Below, in pieces: positions 8,357 to 17,210 of a stretch of DNA of 64,000 nt. A model generated the notes under the pieces. It saw nothing but the letters and a program-made list of their open reading frames with translations, was not told the origin of the DNA and did not search any database. The position numbers were made by a program, and so were the translations under genes. Positions within the stretch are counted from its first letter, which is position 1. Each line of letters opens with the position of its first letter. This stretch comes from Shimia sp047124445. Its GTDB lineage: Bacteria > Pseudomonadota > Alphaproteobacteria > Rhodobacterales > Rhodobacteraceae. Where the stretch lies: NCBI RefSeq assembly GCF_047124445.1, contig NZ_CP138921.1, forward strand, positions 124,001-188,000. Reading direction: 5' to 3'.

Positions 8357-9382
8357 ATGAGCGAGCGCAAGATCAGGATCTTTATCAACGGGTTTGGCCG
8401 TATTGGCCGGACGGTTTTGCGTATCCTGGCAAAGGGGCAGCACCCGGAGTTCGAGATTGTCGGGATCAACGACATCGAGCCGTTGGAGACCTGTGCCTAT
8501 CTGTTTGAGTTTGATAGTGTTTTTGGCGCTTATCCGGGGGGCGTTGAGGCAGGTGACAAGGCACTCACTGTTGATGGGCTGTCCATTCCGTTTCATGCCG
8601 TGAGCGACCTGAGTGGTCTTGATCTCAGCGCTGTCGATGTGGTTCTGGAATGCACCGGCATGGCTGGTGCGCGAGCCGTGGCGGAGCGGGGGCTTGCAGC
8701 GGGCGCGGCTAAGGTGTTGATTTCCGGGCCGTCTGATGAGGCTGACGACACCATTGTGCTGGGGGCCAATCAGGAGCTTTTGAAGGATCAGAAGATCCTG
8801 TCCAATGCCTCCTGTACAACCAATGCCTTGGCGCCGTTGATGCGGGTGTTGGACGAGGAATTTGGCCTGATCAGCGGGCATATGACCACGGTGCATTGCT
8901 ACACAGGCAGTCAGCCAACGGTGGACAAGCCGCGCGCTGATCTGGTGCGGAGTCGCGCTGCGGCGCTGTCGATGGTGCCGACCACCACCTCGGCGCAGCG
9001 GATGATTGATAAGGTTTTGCCGCATCTGAAAGGCCGCGTGGAAGCGCGCGCCATTCGGGTGCCAACGGCCAGTGTGTCTGCCATTGATCTGACAATTCAG
9101 ACTGAAAAAGATGTGACAGTAGAAACGGTTAACGCCTGTTTGAAAGCAGCGGCAGAGAGAGATGGAATCTTGGGTTGGAGCACCAAGCCGCTTGTCTCGA
9201 CCGACCTGCGGGCGCGGCCGGAATCGCTGATAGTGAGTGAGCGAGAAACCAGCGTTTCTGTGGGCGGGCTGCTGCGCGTCTTTGGCTGGTATGACAATGA
9301 ATGGGGCTTTTCCAACCGCATGTTGGATATGGCCAGAGCAATGGGGCGGCGCAGAGCTGCGCGAGGGGAATTGGGAGAATAG
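8357..9382 (+). CDS. gap: Glyceraldehyde-3-phosphate dehydrogenase, divergent type
   Basis: A 341-residue NAD(P)-dependent dehydrogenase with the NAD-binding INGFGRIGR at residues 10-18, the cofactor-specifying Asp of GINDI near 39, the active site SNASCTTN with Cys153, and a terminal YDNEWGFSNRMLD motif. The middle region differs from standard glycolytic GapA: TGSQPTVDKPRADLVRSR replaces the usual TATQKTVDGPS-type segment, and EFDSVFG replaces the usual YDS(T/V)HG. It may serve gluconeogenesis or act on a related aldehyde phosphate such as erythrose 4-phosphate. The start at 8357 is set by homology to the N-terminus. maeB follows after 5 bp. Confidence 0.85.
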   Translation: MSERKIRIFINGFGRIGRTVLRILAKGQHPEFEIVGINDIEPLETCAYLFEFDSVFGAYPGGVEAGDKALTVDGLSIPFHAVSDLSGLDLSAVDVVLECTGMAGARAVAERGLAAGAAKVLISGPSDEADDTIVLGANQELLKDQKILSNASCTTNALAPLMRVLDEEFGLISGHMTTVHCYTGSQPTVDKPRADLVRSRAAALSMVPTTTSAQRMIDKVLPHLKGRVEARAIRVPTASVSAIDLTIQTEKDVTVETVNACLKAAAERDGILGWSTKPLVSTDLRARPESLIVSERETSVSVGGLLRVFGWYDNEWGFSNRMLDMARAMGRRRAARGELGE

Positions 9383-9387
9383 AAGAG

Positions 9388-11664
9388 ATGACAAACACCA
9401 AGGATCAGGACCGCGCCCGTCAGGCCGCACTTAACTACCACGAGTTTCCGAAGCCCGGTAAGCTGGAAATCCGCGCGACCAAACCGATGGCGACCGGCCG
9501 TGACCTGAGCCGTGCGTATAGTCCAGGCGTGGCCGAGGCCTGTATTGAGATTGAAAAGAACCCTGCGGATGCAACGCGTTACACCGCGAAAGGCAACCTG
9601 GTTGCGGTGATCTCCAACGGTACGGCCGTGCTTGGTCTCGGCGATATTGGCGCGCAAGCGTCCAAGCCGGTGATGGAAGGCAAGGCGGTTCTTTTCAAAA
9701 AATTTGCCGGGATCGATTGTTTTGACATCGAAGTGAACGAGCCTGATCCGGAAAAACTCGCCGATTTGGTCTGTCGTCTGGAACCCACTTTCGGGGCAAT
9801 CAATTTAGAAGATATTAAAGCGCCGGACTGCTTCCTTGTGGAGCGGCTCTGCAAAGAGCGCATGAACATTCCGGTGTTCCATGACGACCAGCACGGCACC
9901 GCGATTGTGGCGGCAGCTGCCGCCTACAACGCGCTGATCGTGGCGAAGAAGAACGTCGAGGACATCAAGGTTGTGGCGCTGGGCGCGGGGGCGGCGGGGA
10001 TTGCCTGTCTCAAGATGCTGATGACCATGGGGGTTCAACACGAAAACATCCTGATGCTGGACAGCAAAGGCGTGGTGCATAAACAGCGCAACGACCTGAC
10101 CGCGGAGAAGGCGGAATTCGCGCAAGACACTGATAAGCGGACCACAATGGAGGCAATGGAAGGGGCTGACCTGTTCCTTGGCGTTTCCGGTCCGGGCCTG
10201 CTGACCAAAGAAATGGTCGAGCAGATGGCGGATGATCCGATCATCTTTGCGCTTGCCAACCCAACCCCGGAGATCATGCCGGAAGAGGCGCGCGAGGCGG
10301 CGCCGGGCGCGTTGATCGCGACGGGGCGTTCGGACTACCCGAACCAGGTGAACAACGTGCTGTGTTTCCCGTTCATCTTCCGAGGCGCGCTGGACGCTGG
10401 TGCAACCGAAATCAACGATGCGATGAAGCTGGCCTGTGTGGAGGCGATTGCCTCTCTGGCGCGGGAAACGACCTCCGCGGAAGTGGGCGCCGCTTACAAG
10501 GGCGAGACTCTGACGTTTGGGCCTAACTACCTGATCCCAAAGCCGTTTGATCCGCGGCTTCTGCCGACCATTGCGGTGGCTGTGGCCAAGGCGGCCATCG
10601 ACTCCGGTGTGGCCACCAAGGAGCTGGATCTGCACGCCTATGAGAATAAGCTGCAAGCGCAGGTTTTCCGGTCTTCGATGATCATGCGTCCCGTTTACGA
10701 AGCCTCCAGCATGAGCCGTCGTCGGATCGTGTTTGCGGAAGGCGAAGATGAGCGTGTGCTGCGGACGGCGCAGGCGATGTTGGAAGAGACTGTGGACACG
10801 CCGGTGCTGATTGGCCGTCCGGAGGTTGTTGCGCATCGTCTTGATAAGGCTGGACTAAAGATCAAACCGGGCGTGGATTTCGAACTGATCAACCCGGAAC
10901 AGGACGAGCGCTATCGCGACTACTGGACCCACTATCACAACAAGCTGCGGCGTCAGGGCGTGAGCCCGGATAGTGCGCGGGCGATTTTGCGCACCAATAA
11001 CACCGCGATTGCGGCGATCGCGGTGGACCGTGGGGACGCGGACAGCATGATCTGCGGCACCTTTGGTGAGTACCGCTGGCATCTGCGCTACGTCACGGAA
11101 GTGTTGGAAAACAAAGAGTTGCATCCGGTTGGGTCGCTGTCCCTGATCATTCTGGACAAAGGGCCGCTGTTCCTGGCGGACACGCATATTCACATCGAGC
11201 CAACCTCTGAGCAGGTGGCGGAAACAGTGATTGCCGCCGCTCGTCATGTGCGGCGCTTTGGGGTGGATCCGAAGATCGCGCTCTGTTCTGGGAGCCAATT
11301 TGGTAACCTGGATTCGCACTCCGGTCGGGTGATGCGCGGGGCTTTGGATATTCTGGACCAAAACGACTATGACTTTGAATATGAAGGGGAAATGCACACT
11401 GATGCGGCCCTTGATCCAGAGTTGCGCGAGCGGTTGTTCCCCGGTGGTCGTCTGACCGGCAAAGCCAATGTGCTGGTGTATTCGAACACGGATGCGGCGG
11501 GGGCGACCCGTAACATCTTGAAATCTGTGGCAGATGGGCTGGAAGTTGGGCCGATCCTGATGGGCATGGGCAACCGGGCCCACATCGTAACGCCGTCCAT
11601 TACGGTGCGCGGATTGCTCAACATTGCCGCGCTGGCGGGCACCGAGGTCTCGACCTACGGCTAA
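9388..11664 (+). CDS. maeB: NADP-dependent malic enzyme with C-terminal phosphotransacetylase-like domain
   Basis: A 758-residue fusion protein. Residues 1 to about 430 are malic enzyme (malate to pyruvate, CO2 and NADPH), with SRAYSPGVAEAC, HDDQHGTAIVAAAA and the Rossmann motif LGAGAAGIAC. Residues about 440 to 758 resemble phosphate acetyltransferase (RRIVFAEGEDERVLRTAQ to the terminal SITVRGLLNIAALA). In characterised MaeB proteins the second domain is regulatory, binding acetyl-CoA, rather than a robust transacetylase. The ATG at 9388 replaces an over-extended upstream start inside gap. It forms a two-gene gap-maeB unit ended by the terminator at 11685, consistent with gluconeogenic growth on C4 acids. 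Confidence 0.95.
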   Translation: MTNTKDQDRARQAALNYHEFPKPGKLEIRATKPMATGRDLSRAYSPGVAEACIEIEKNPADATRYTAKGNLVAVISNGTAVLGLGDIGAQASKPVMEGKAVLFKKFAGIDCFDIEVNEPDPEKLADLVCRLEPTFGAINLEDIKAPDCFLVERLCKERMNIPVFHDDQHGTAIVAAAAAYNALIVAKKNVEDIKVVALGAGAAGIACLKMLMTMGVQHENILMLDSKGVVHKQRNDLTAEKAEFAQDTDKRTTMEAMEGADLFLGVSGPGLLTKEMVEQMADDPIIFALANPTPEIMPEEAREAAPGALIATGRSDYPNQVNNVLCFPFIFRGALDAGATEINDAMKLACVEAIASLARETTSAEVGAAYKGETLTFGPNYLIPKPFDPRLLPTIAVAVAKAAIDSGVATKELDLHAYENKLQAQVFRSSMIMRPVYEASSMSRRRIVFAEGEDERVLRTAQAMLEETVDTPVLIGRPEVVAHRLDKAGLKIKPGVDFELINPEQDERYRDYWTHYHNKLRRQGVSPDSARAILRTNNTAIAAIAVDRGDADSMICGTFGEYRWHLRYVTEVLENKELHPVGSLSLIILDKGPLFLADTHIHIEPTSEQVAETVIAAARHVRRFGVDPKIALCSGSQFGNLDSHSGRVMRGALDILDQNDYDFEYEGEMHTDAALDPELRERLFPGGRLTGKANVLVYSNTDAAGATRNILKSVADGLEVGPILMGMGNRAHIVTPSITVRGLLNIAALAGTEVSTYG

Positions 11665-11684
11665 GCCAGATTTGAAGTGATGCA

Positions 11685-11723
11685 ACAGGCCCCGTTAACG
11701 ATGGTTTTCGGGGTCTGTTTTTT
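11685..11723 (+). terminator. Intrinsic terminator after maeB; start of a 300-bp non-coding stretch
   Basis: A 10-bp stem (ACAGGCCCCG at 11685-11694 with CGGGGTCTGT at 11709-11718, one G-T pair) followed by a run of six Ts. The interval 11665-11964 between the convergent maeB and permease genes holds this element, two hairpins at 11917-11958, and otherwise nothing I can identify. Confidence 0.85.
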
Positions 11724-11916
11724 GTCCGTTTCACGTCTGTATTGCGTCGGTGGGGGGCTTGTGTCGCGGGAGGCAGGTAAACACTACGTGCGTTGCGCGA
11801 AGTGTTGCGCAACAGGAGGGTGCGCCTGACCCTCGGTGGGCGCTTACGAAACGAAATAGAATTGCGAAACGGGTCCACTTGCGCGTTCATTGCGATTGGC
11901 GGGACTTTGAAGTGCG

Positions 11917-11958
11917 CCCTCCCGTGGGGAGGGTCGGGCGCGCCCGGCGTTGCCGGGC
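11917..11958 (-). other. Two tandem GC hairpins at the 3' end of the permease gene
   Basis: CCCTCCC/GGGAGGG (11917-11933) and GCCCGGC/GCCGGGC (11942-11958), both with 3-nt loops. The second lies 6 bp past the stop of the minus-strand permease. Neither has a T-run on either strand, so they may stabilise the 3' end or support factor-dependent termination; this is inference. Confidence 0.45.
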
Positions 11959-11964
11959 AACTCG

Positions 11965-13737
11965 TTACAGAGGCCAGAAAACGAGAATCGCCGGGATCGA
12001 GACGGCGACAACAAGCACTTCCAGTGGCAGTCCGATGCGCCAGTAATCGCCAAACTGATAGCCGCCGGGGCCGAGGATCAGCGTGTTGTTCTTGTGCCCG
12101 ATGGGCGTGAGGAAGGCCGAGGAGGCGGCGACGGCCACGGCCATCAGGAACGGGTCGGCAGAGACGTCTAGCGCGTTGGCCATCTGAATGCCCACGGGGG
12201 CGGCGACGATTGTGGTGGCGGTGTTGTTGAGCACGTCGCTGAGGGTCATGGTCACGAGCATCAGCACGGTGAGCACCGCCCAAGCGGGCAGACCGGAGGT
12301 GAGGCCGACCAACCCGTTGGCAATGAGCGCGGTGCCGCCGGATCTGTCGAGCGCGGCGCCAAGTGGGATCATCGAGCCGAGTAGAACCACCACGGGCCAT
12401 TCGACGTGGTCGTAGAGTTCGGAAAGCGGGACAATTTTGGCGAGCACATAGGCGATCACCACAAGCCCCAAAGCGATGGGCAGGTAGATCAGGCCAAAAG
12501 AGGCGGCGGCGACGGCGCCGACAAACAGGCCAATGGCGAGCCACATCTTACTGTTGGCAGTCACGGTCAGGCCGCGATCTGCGAGCGGCAGGCAGCCCAG
12601 CCATTTGGTCACGTCTGGGCCGCGGTCTTTGTGTACGAGGATCAGGAGAATGTCGCCGGGCTGGACCACGGTTTTACGGATCTGGCTGCGGATGCGGCGT
12701 CCTTCGCGGGAGATGCCCATGAGCACCGCGCCCTGTCGCCAAGCGAGACCGAGGGCAGCGGCGGTTTTGCCAGCGATGCGGGCGGTTTCGGGCACAACCA
12801 CTTCGACAATATCAAGACCGTCCCCGGCGGCTTTGAGTTGCTCTTCGCGTTTTTCGTCGGAGAAATTCAGGGACAGAGCTGTGCGGAACTCATCGAGCGC
12901 GTCGGGCGTGGCTTCGAGTACTAGGGCGTCGCCTTCTCGCAGGATGTTGGTGCGGGCGGAGCCATAAAGCCGTTTGCCGCCGCGCATTAGGCCAAGGATT
13001 TGCACGTCGGCCTCTTCGGCGTCCGGCTCCAACTCACCCAAGCGCTTGCCAATCAGCTTGCTCTCGGCCGGGACGGTGAGTTCAGCAATGTATTGGCCGA
13101 GGTCGGCGACCTTTTTGCCCGCGTCTTCGCGGTCCGGGATCAGGCGCCAGCCAATCAGCGCGACAAACAGCAGGCCTGCGATGGCGGTGAGGCCGCCCAC
13201 CGGAGCGAAGTCGAACATCTTGAACGGCTCACCCAAGCTTTCCTCGCGGATGGAGGCGATGATGATGTTGGGCGGCGTGCCGATCAGCGTGGCCATACCG
13301 CCAAGGATGGTGGCGAAAGACAGCGGCATGAGAGATTTGGACGGGCTGCGGCCAGCTTTGCGGGCGGTTTGAATGTCTACGGGCATCAGCAGCGCAAGCG
13401 CGGCGACGTTGTTCATAAAGGCGGAGAGCACAGCGCCCACAGCACCGATGATGGCGATGTGATTGCCTAAGGAACGCGCGCTGTCCACCAAGGTGCGGGT
13501 GATCAGCCCGACGGCGCCAGAGCGGACAAGGCCAGCGGATACAATCAGCACCAGCGCCACAATGAGCGTGGCGGGGTGGCCAAAGCCGGAGAAGGCGTCT
13601 TTGGTGGGGACGACGCCCGCGACCACGGCGATCATTAGCGCGGCAAAGGCGACCATGTCATAGCGGAAGCGGCCCCAGAGCAGCATCACAAACACACCGC
13701 CAAAGAGGCTGAACAAAATGATCTGATCTGTTGTCAT
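11965..13737 (-). CDS. SLC13/ArsB-type anion permease with two RCK-C (TrkA-C) domains
   Basis: A 590-residue inner-membrane transporter of the divalent anion:Na+ symporter/citrate transporter superfamily. About five N-terminal helices (IILFSLFGGVFVMLLWG onward) contain the pore motif NNVAALALLMPV and SFATILGGMATLIGTPPNIIIA. Then come two cytosolic TrkA-C domains (about residues 220-400; ...IGKRLGELEPDAEEADVQILGLMRGG... and ...LAWRQGAVLMGISREGRRI...), followed by a second membrane half with the pseudo-symmetric DVLNNTATTIVAAP and SSAFLTPIGHKNNTLILGPGGY. Substrate likely sulfate or a dicarboxylate; not decidable here. The ATG at 13737 is preferred to an upstream start at 13908, which would overlap the divergent yebC gene. 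Confidence 0.88.
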   Translation of the reverse strand: MTTDQIILFSLFGGVFVMLLWGRFRYDMVAFAALMIAVVAGVVPTKDAFSGFGHPATLIVALVLIVSAGLVRSGAVGLITRTLVDSARSLGNHIAIIGAVGAVLSAFMNNVAALALLMPVDIQTARKAGRSPSKSLMPLSFATILGGMATLIGTPPNIIIASIREESLGEPFKMFDFAPVGGLTAIAGLLFVALIGWRLIPDREDAGKKVADLGQYIAELTVPAESKLIGKRLGELEPDAEEADVQILGLMRGGKRLYGSARTNILREGDALVLEATPDALDEFRTALSLNFSDEKREEQLKAAGDGLDIVEVVVPETARIAGKTAAALGLAWRQGAVLMGISREGRRIRSQIRKTVVQPGDILLILVHKDRGPDVTKWLGCLPLADRGLTVTANSKMWLAIGLFVGAVAAASFGLIYLPIALGLVVIAYVLAKIVPLSELYDHVEWPVVVLLGSMIPLGAALDRSGGTALIANGLVGLTSGLPAWAVLTVLMLVTMTLSDVLNNTATTIVAAPVGIQMANALDVSADPFLMAVAVAASSAFLTPIGHKNNTLILGPGGYQFGDYWRIGLPLEVLVVAVSIPAILVFWPL

Positions 13738-13879
13738 AAAAGGGCCTGTGCGCAAATTTCTTTGCGGGAGAGTCAATCTTACAGGCCGCGGAAACGCAAG
13801 CGGGTTGCGGATTTTGCCCGCTGTGACGTATAGAGAGCCCTGACAAAGCGATACTGCGAAAAGACAACCGGAGGCGAAC

Positions 13880-14620
13880 ATGGCCGGCCATAGTAAATGG
13901 GCAAACATTCAGCACCGCAAAGGGCGTCAGGACGCCGCGCGCTCCAAGCTGTTTTCCAAACTTTCCAAAGAGATCACCGTTGCCGCAAAGATGGGCGATC
14001 CGGACCCGGACAAAAACCCGCGCCTGCGTCTGGCGGTGAAAGAAGCCAAGAGCCAGTCGGTGCCAAAAGACGTGATCGAACGCGCGATCAAGAAGTCGGT
14101 TGCGGGCGAAGGCGACGATTATGAAGAAATCCGCTATGAGGGCTATGGCCCCAATGGCGTGGCGGTGATTGTCGAAACCATGACCGACAACCGCAACCGG
14201 ACAGCCTCCACCGTGCGCTCCACCTTCACCAAGAGTGGCGGCAATCTCGGCGAGACCGGCTCTGTTGGCTTCATGTTTGATCGCAAAGGCGAAGTGACCT
14301 ACGGCGCAGACGCGGGCGATGCGGATTCTGTGTTTGAAGCGGCGATCGAGGCCGGTGCGGAAGACGTGGAAAGCTCTGAGGACGGCCACATCATCTGGTG
14401 TGAAGACACCGACCTGAACGAGGTCTCCAATGCGCTGGAAGCAGCTCTTGGTGAGTCTGTCAGCACCAAGCTGGTGTGGAAGCCGACCACCACCACCGAG
14501 CTGGACCTGGAAGGCATGCAAAAGCTGATGCGGTTGATTGATGCGCTGGAAGATGACGATGACGTGCAGCGCGTGACCACAAACTTTGAAGCCTCTGACG
14601 AGGTGATGGATCAGCTGTAA
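13880..14620 (+). CDS. yebC: YebC/PmpR family protein (transcription/translation factor)
   Basis: A 246-residue cytoplasmic protein starting MAGHSKWANIQHRKGRQDAARSKLFSKLSKEI, the invariant YebC signature. Family members have been described as DNA-binding regulators and, more recently, as factors easing ribosome stalling on proline stretches. The acidic C-terminal domain (MRLIDALEDDDDVQRVTTNFEA) is typical and the length is normal. It stands alone, divergent from the permease, with GGAGG upstream and a strong terminator at 14649-14680. In Rhodobacteraceae the gene often stands near ruvC; that is not the case here. Confidence 0.96.
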   Translation: MAGHSKWANIQHRKGRQDAARSKLFSKLSKEITVAAKMGDPDPDKNPRLRLAVKEAKSQSVPKDVIERAIKKSVAGEGDDYEEIRYEGYGPNGVAVIVETMTDNRNRTASTVRSTFTKSGGNLGETGSVGFMFDRKGEVTYGADAGDADSVFEAAIEAGAEDVESSEDGHIIWCEDTDLNEVSNALEAALGESVSTKLVWKPTTTTELDLEGMQKLMRLIDALEDDDDVQRVTTNFEASDEVMDQL

Positions 14621-14648
14621 GCTATTCCCATCAAAGACAAAATGTGAG

Positions 14649-14680
14649 CCCCGTCAGCCCTGCTGGCGGGGTTTTTTATT
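14649..14680 (+). terminator. Intrinsic terminator after yebC
   Basis: A 10-bp stem (CCCCGTCAGC at 14649-14658 with GCTGGCGGGG at 14662-14671) with a 3-nt loop and a six-T tail. Confidence 0.92.
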
Positions 14681-14770
14681 GGAAATTAACCATCCCACAG
14701 TTTTGCCGCATTTTGATGGTAGCCTGGGCAAGGCACTACCAAAAAATTCATTGATTTGAGGACTGAAGGC

Positions 14771-15862
14771 ATGCGGTTTGACCTTCTGGACGGGGTGCGT
14801 GGGCACCTGCTTTTTATGATGATGTTGGGGCATCTTGGCGCACAGGCAGGGATGAACGCTCTGTTTTCGGTGCATCACTCACAGATTATTCAGCTATTGA
14901 GTGCTGAGTTTCTTGTGGTGTTGTCCGGTCTTTTGGTGGGCATTTTGTACGCCGTCAAATTTCAGGATCCGAGCAAGCTGGCGCGGTTTCTGAAACAGCG
15001 TATTCGCAAAATTTATGTCTACTACCTGCTCTCGGCTGGGCCGTTTTTGATCCTCCTAGCTCTTAATGGCGCAAGCTTGGGGCAGTTTGCATTTGGAATT
15101 GGCGAGGTCCTACTGATCCAAAACGGCGGAGCCTATTCCGACATCCTGCCGATATATATCTACTGTTTTGTCTTGCTGTTTGTGCTGAGTTTTGGGTTGG
15201 CTTACCTGCCGCAGGTGATGATGCTGGTGCCGTCGGCGCTGATCTATGCGGTTAGTCTGTTCTCCTATGATGGTGGTGTGTTCGGCTGGGGCGGGAAGTT
15301 CCTAGTGTTTGATATTGCGGCCTGGCAGTTTTTGTTTTTCTTGTCGTATTTTGCCGGGCTCTATTTTCGAGAGATTGTCGGGTGGCTTAATGGCCTGAGC
15401 GACGTGGCGTTTGTGGCGCTGTTGCTTGGCTGTGCTGTGATCGCATTGGGGCAGAGATGGGCGTTTTGGTATCCGACAATTGGCGCTCTGCCGGAGGGCG
15501 TTCAGGGCAACTGGTTCCGCATGCATCTGCACCCTGTGCATCTGTTGCGCACCTTTGCCGTGGCGGCGTTTGTGACCGTGGTGATGACGCGCTCGGTGCC
15601 TGTGACAGCTTGGTTGACCAAAGTCTTTCGCTGGTATTTCTCGTTGCCGCTTTTGCGGTATTGCGGTGTTTGGGCGATCCAGATGTTTGTGATCCATGTC
15701 TATATGGTCGCGTTGTTTGCCTATCTGTTACCGCAATGGACGACGTCGGAGGGGCTGGTCTGGGCGGTGGTGTTTCAGGTTGCCTACATGCTTCTTGCGT
15801 ACTTGATCCATCACGGTCTCAGACGTCGTAGGCAGGCGTTGGCCGCGCGTAGTGTCAGTTGA
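14771..15862 (+). CDS. OpgC-like integral membrane acyltransferase family protein
   Basis: A 363-residue polytopic membrane protein with about ten hydrophobic helices. The start MRFDLLDGVRGHLLFMMMLGH resembles OpgC/acyltransferase-3 proteins (R.DxLDGLRG...M...H), which transfer succinyl or acyl groups to periplasmic glucans or other envelope sugars. KQRIRKIYVYYLL, LPIYIYCFVLLF and LRYCGVWAIQMFVIHVYMV match the general architecture. The ATG at 14771 with upstream GAGG is chosen over a TTG at 14756. No opgG/opgH is nearby. Family level is fairly safe; acyl donor and acceptor are unknown. Confidence 0.72.
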   Translation: MRFDLLDGVRGHLLFMMMLGHLGAQAGMNALFSVHHSQIIQLLSAEFLVVLSGLLVGILYAVKFQDPSKLARFLKQRIRKIYVYYLLSAGPFLILLALNGASLGQFAFGIGEVLLIQNGGAYSDILPIYIYCFVLLFVLSFGLAYLPQVMMLVPSALIYAVSLFSYDGGVFGWGGKFLVFDIAAWQFLFFLSYFAGLYFREIVGWLNGLSDVAFVALLLGCAVIALGQRWAFWYPTIGALPEGVQGNWFRMHLHPVHLLRTFAVAAFVTVVMTRSVPVTAWLTKVFRWYFSLPLLRYCGVWAIQMFVIHVYMVALFAYLLPQWTTSEGLVWAVVFQVAYMLLAYLIHHGLRRRRQALAARSVS

Positions 15863-16730
15863 GGTGGTCGCGGGCGACGTGCCGCACCGCTTTGGTGAGC
15901 GGGGTGAGGGCAGGGGCCAGCAGTCGGCTGGATTGCCAGAATAAGGGGGTTTCGTACGTGGTGTCTGGGATTAGCGGCACCAAGGCGCCGGTTTCCAGAT
16001 GGGGCCGCACCAATGGTTCGGGGTTCATGCCCCAGCCAAGGCCCAGCAGACAGGCCTCGACAAAGCCGGTGGAGGACGGAAGGCGGTGGCTTGGCGGCGC
16101 GGGCGTTACGCCAAGGTTTTGCGTCATCCAGGTCTCTTGCAGGCGGTCTTTGGCATCAAAGATCAGGATCGGAGCGGTGGATATGGCCTCTGCGGTGACA
16201 CCCTCGGGGAAATGTTTGGCCATATAGGCTGGGCTGGCGGAGGGGACGTAACGCATGGGGCCAAGCGGGGTGCTGTCGCAGCCAGCAATCGGGGCTTCAT
16301 GCGCGGTCACGGCGGCGACCACTTCGCCACGCCGGAGCCAGTCGGCAGAAAAATCCTGATCGTCGACCACCAGATCAAATAGCAGGTCGGGCACCTGCGC
16401 GGCGGCTTTGAGAAACCATGTGGCGAGGCTGTCGGCAGTGACCGCGATGCGCAGGCGAGCGGTGCGCGGAGAGAGCCTTGCCAGATCGCGGGAGAGCGCG
16501 CCTTCGAGCATACCCACCTGATCAAGGTGGGCGGCGAGGCGGCGGCCGGTTTCGGTGCCTTCACAGGGGGTGCCACGCAGCACCAAGGGCATGCCAACGC
16601 GCTCTTCCAGCGCTTTTAGACGTTGTGAAATGGCGGATTGGGTGACGCTCAGTTCCTGTGCCGCGCCATCAAAGCTGCCGGTGCGCAGGATCGCCGCAAG
16701 GGCGGCGAGATGGGCGTAGTCGAGTTTCAT
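15855..16730 (-). CDS. argP: LysR-family regulator, ArgP/LysG type
   Basis: A 291-residue transcription factor. The N-terminal winged helix shows MKLDYAHLAALAAILRTGSFDGAAQELSVTQSAISQRLKALEERVG; the remaining 200 residues are the effector-binding domain (IAVTADSLATWFL). ArgP/LysG senses basic amino acids and switches on the LysE/ArgO exporter, and a LysE-family exporter is divergently encoded 480 bp away, strengthening the assignment. It is the second gene of a minus-strand pair: the 124-aa gene before it overlaps by 4 bp (ATGA at 16727-16730). Its 3' end overlaps the convergent OpgC-like gene by 8 bp. Confidence 0.88.
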   Translation of the reverse strand: MKLDYAHLAALAAILRTGSFDGAAQELSVTQSAISQRLKALEERVGMPLVLRGTPCEGTETGRRLAAHLDQVGMLEGALSRDLARLSPRTARLRIAVTADSLATWFLKAAAQVPDLLFDLVVDDQDFSADWLRRGEVVAAVTAHEAPIAGCDSTPLGPMRYVPSASPAYMAKHFPEGVTAEAISTAPILIFDAKDRLQETWMTQNLGVTPAPPSHRLPSSTGFVEACLLGLGWGMNPEPLVRPHLETGALVPLIPDTTYETPLFWQSSRLLAPALTPLTKAVRHVARDHLN

Positions 16731-17101
16731 TGCAGCTTGGCTGCGGTGCCGTGCGTGGGCTTGATCTGGTGCCGATGAGAAGTAATCGCCGAGCCGTCAT
16801 GGGCCAGCGCCCAGTCTTTGGCTTCATTAAGAGACATGCCGAGGTTCATCGCCAGCTTGTCCGCCAGCGCATAAGCGGAGCGGGTGGGGTGCAGCTTGGT
16901 CAGCAATTCGACGTGACGCAGGCGCGCCTCCGGGAATTTGTCCAAGCAGTGCTTGATATCGTCCTGCGGCAGTTGGAAGTGGAAAGCCAGCGCATTGCGC
17001 AAAAATAGCGCGTCGTGACCAGCGGCCTCCAGACGGCGGCAGTAATCTACGTTGCTTTCCCCTTTGGCGGGCGGCAGGGTTTTGTAGCTCGGAAGCGACA
17101 T
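16727..17101 (-). CDS. Hypothetical protein in operon with argP
   Basis: A 124-residue soluble protein I do not recognise. It is predicted mostly helical, with ESNVDYCRRLEAAGHDALFLRNALAFHFQLPQDD, KLHPTRSAYALADKLAMNLGMSLNEAKDWALAHDG and a basic, His-rich tail. The start at 17101 is the first ATG downstream of a clear inverted repeat (17128-17148); the longer upstream reading frame would run antisense through lysE. It overlaps argP by 4 bp, so the two are co-translated, and it faces the exporter across the presumed operator. A role linked to basic amino acid control is inference from position only. Confidence 0.6.
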   Translation of the reverse strand: MSLPSYKTLPPAKGESNVDYCRRLEAAGHDALFLRNALAFHFQLPQDDIKHCLDKFPEARLRHVELLTKLHPTRSAYALADKLAMNLGMSLNEAKDWALAHDGSAITSHRHQIKPTHGTAAKLQ

Positions 17102-17127
17102 AAGCGGTCCTAATGTAGTCTCAGATG

Positions 17128-17148
17128 TTTTAATTTGAGTAATTAAAA
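17128..17148. promoter_or_regulatory. Perfect inverted repeat, probable ArgP/LysG operator
   Basis: Arms TTTTAATT (17128-17135) and AATTAAAA (17141-17148) with the spacer TGAGT. It contains the T-N11-A core typical of LysR-type sites and sits between the divergent 124-aa gene and lysE, in an AT-rich patch that contrasts with its surroundings. Confidence 0.65.
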
Positions 17149-17210
17149 GGCAGGCCTTAGTCAAACCTCGAAACAAAGGTGCAATGGATAACCGTTGGGG
17201 GCAAGACGAT

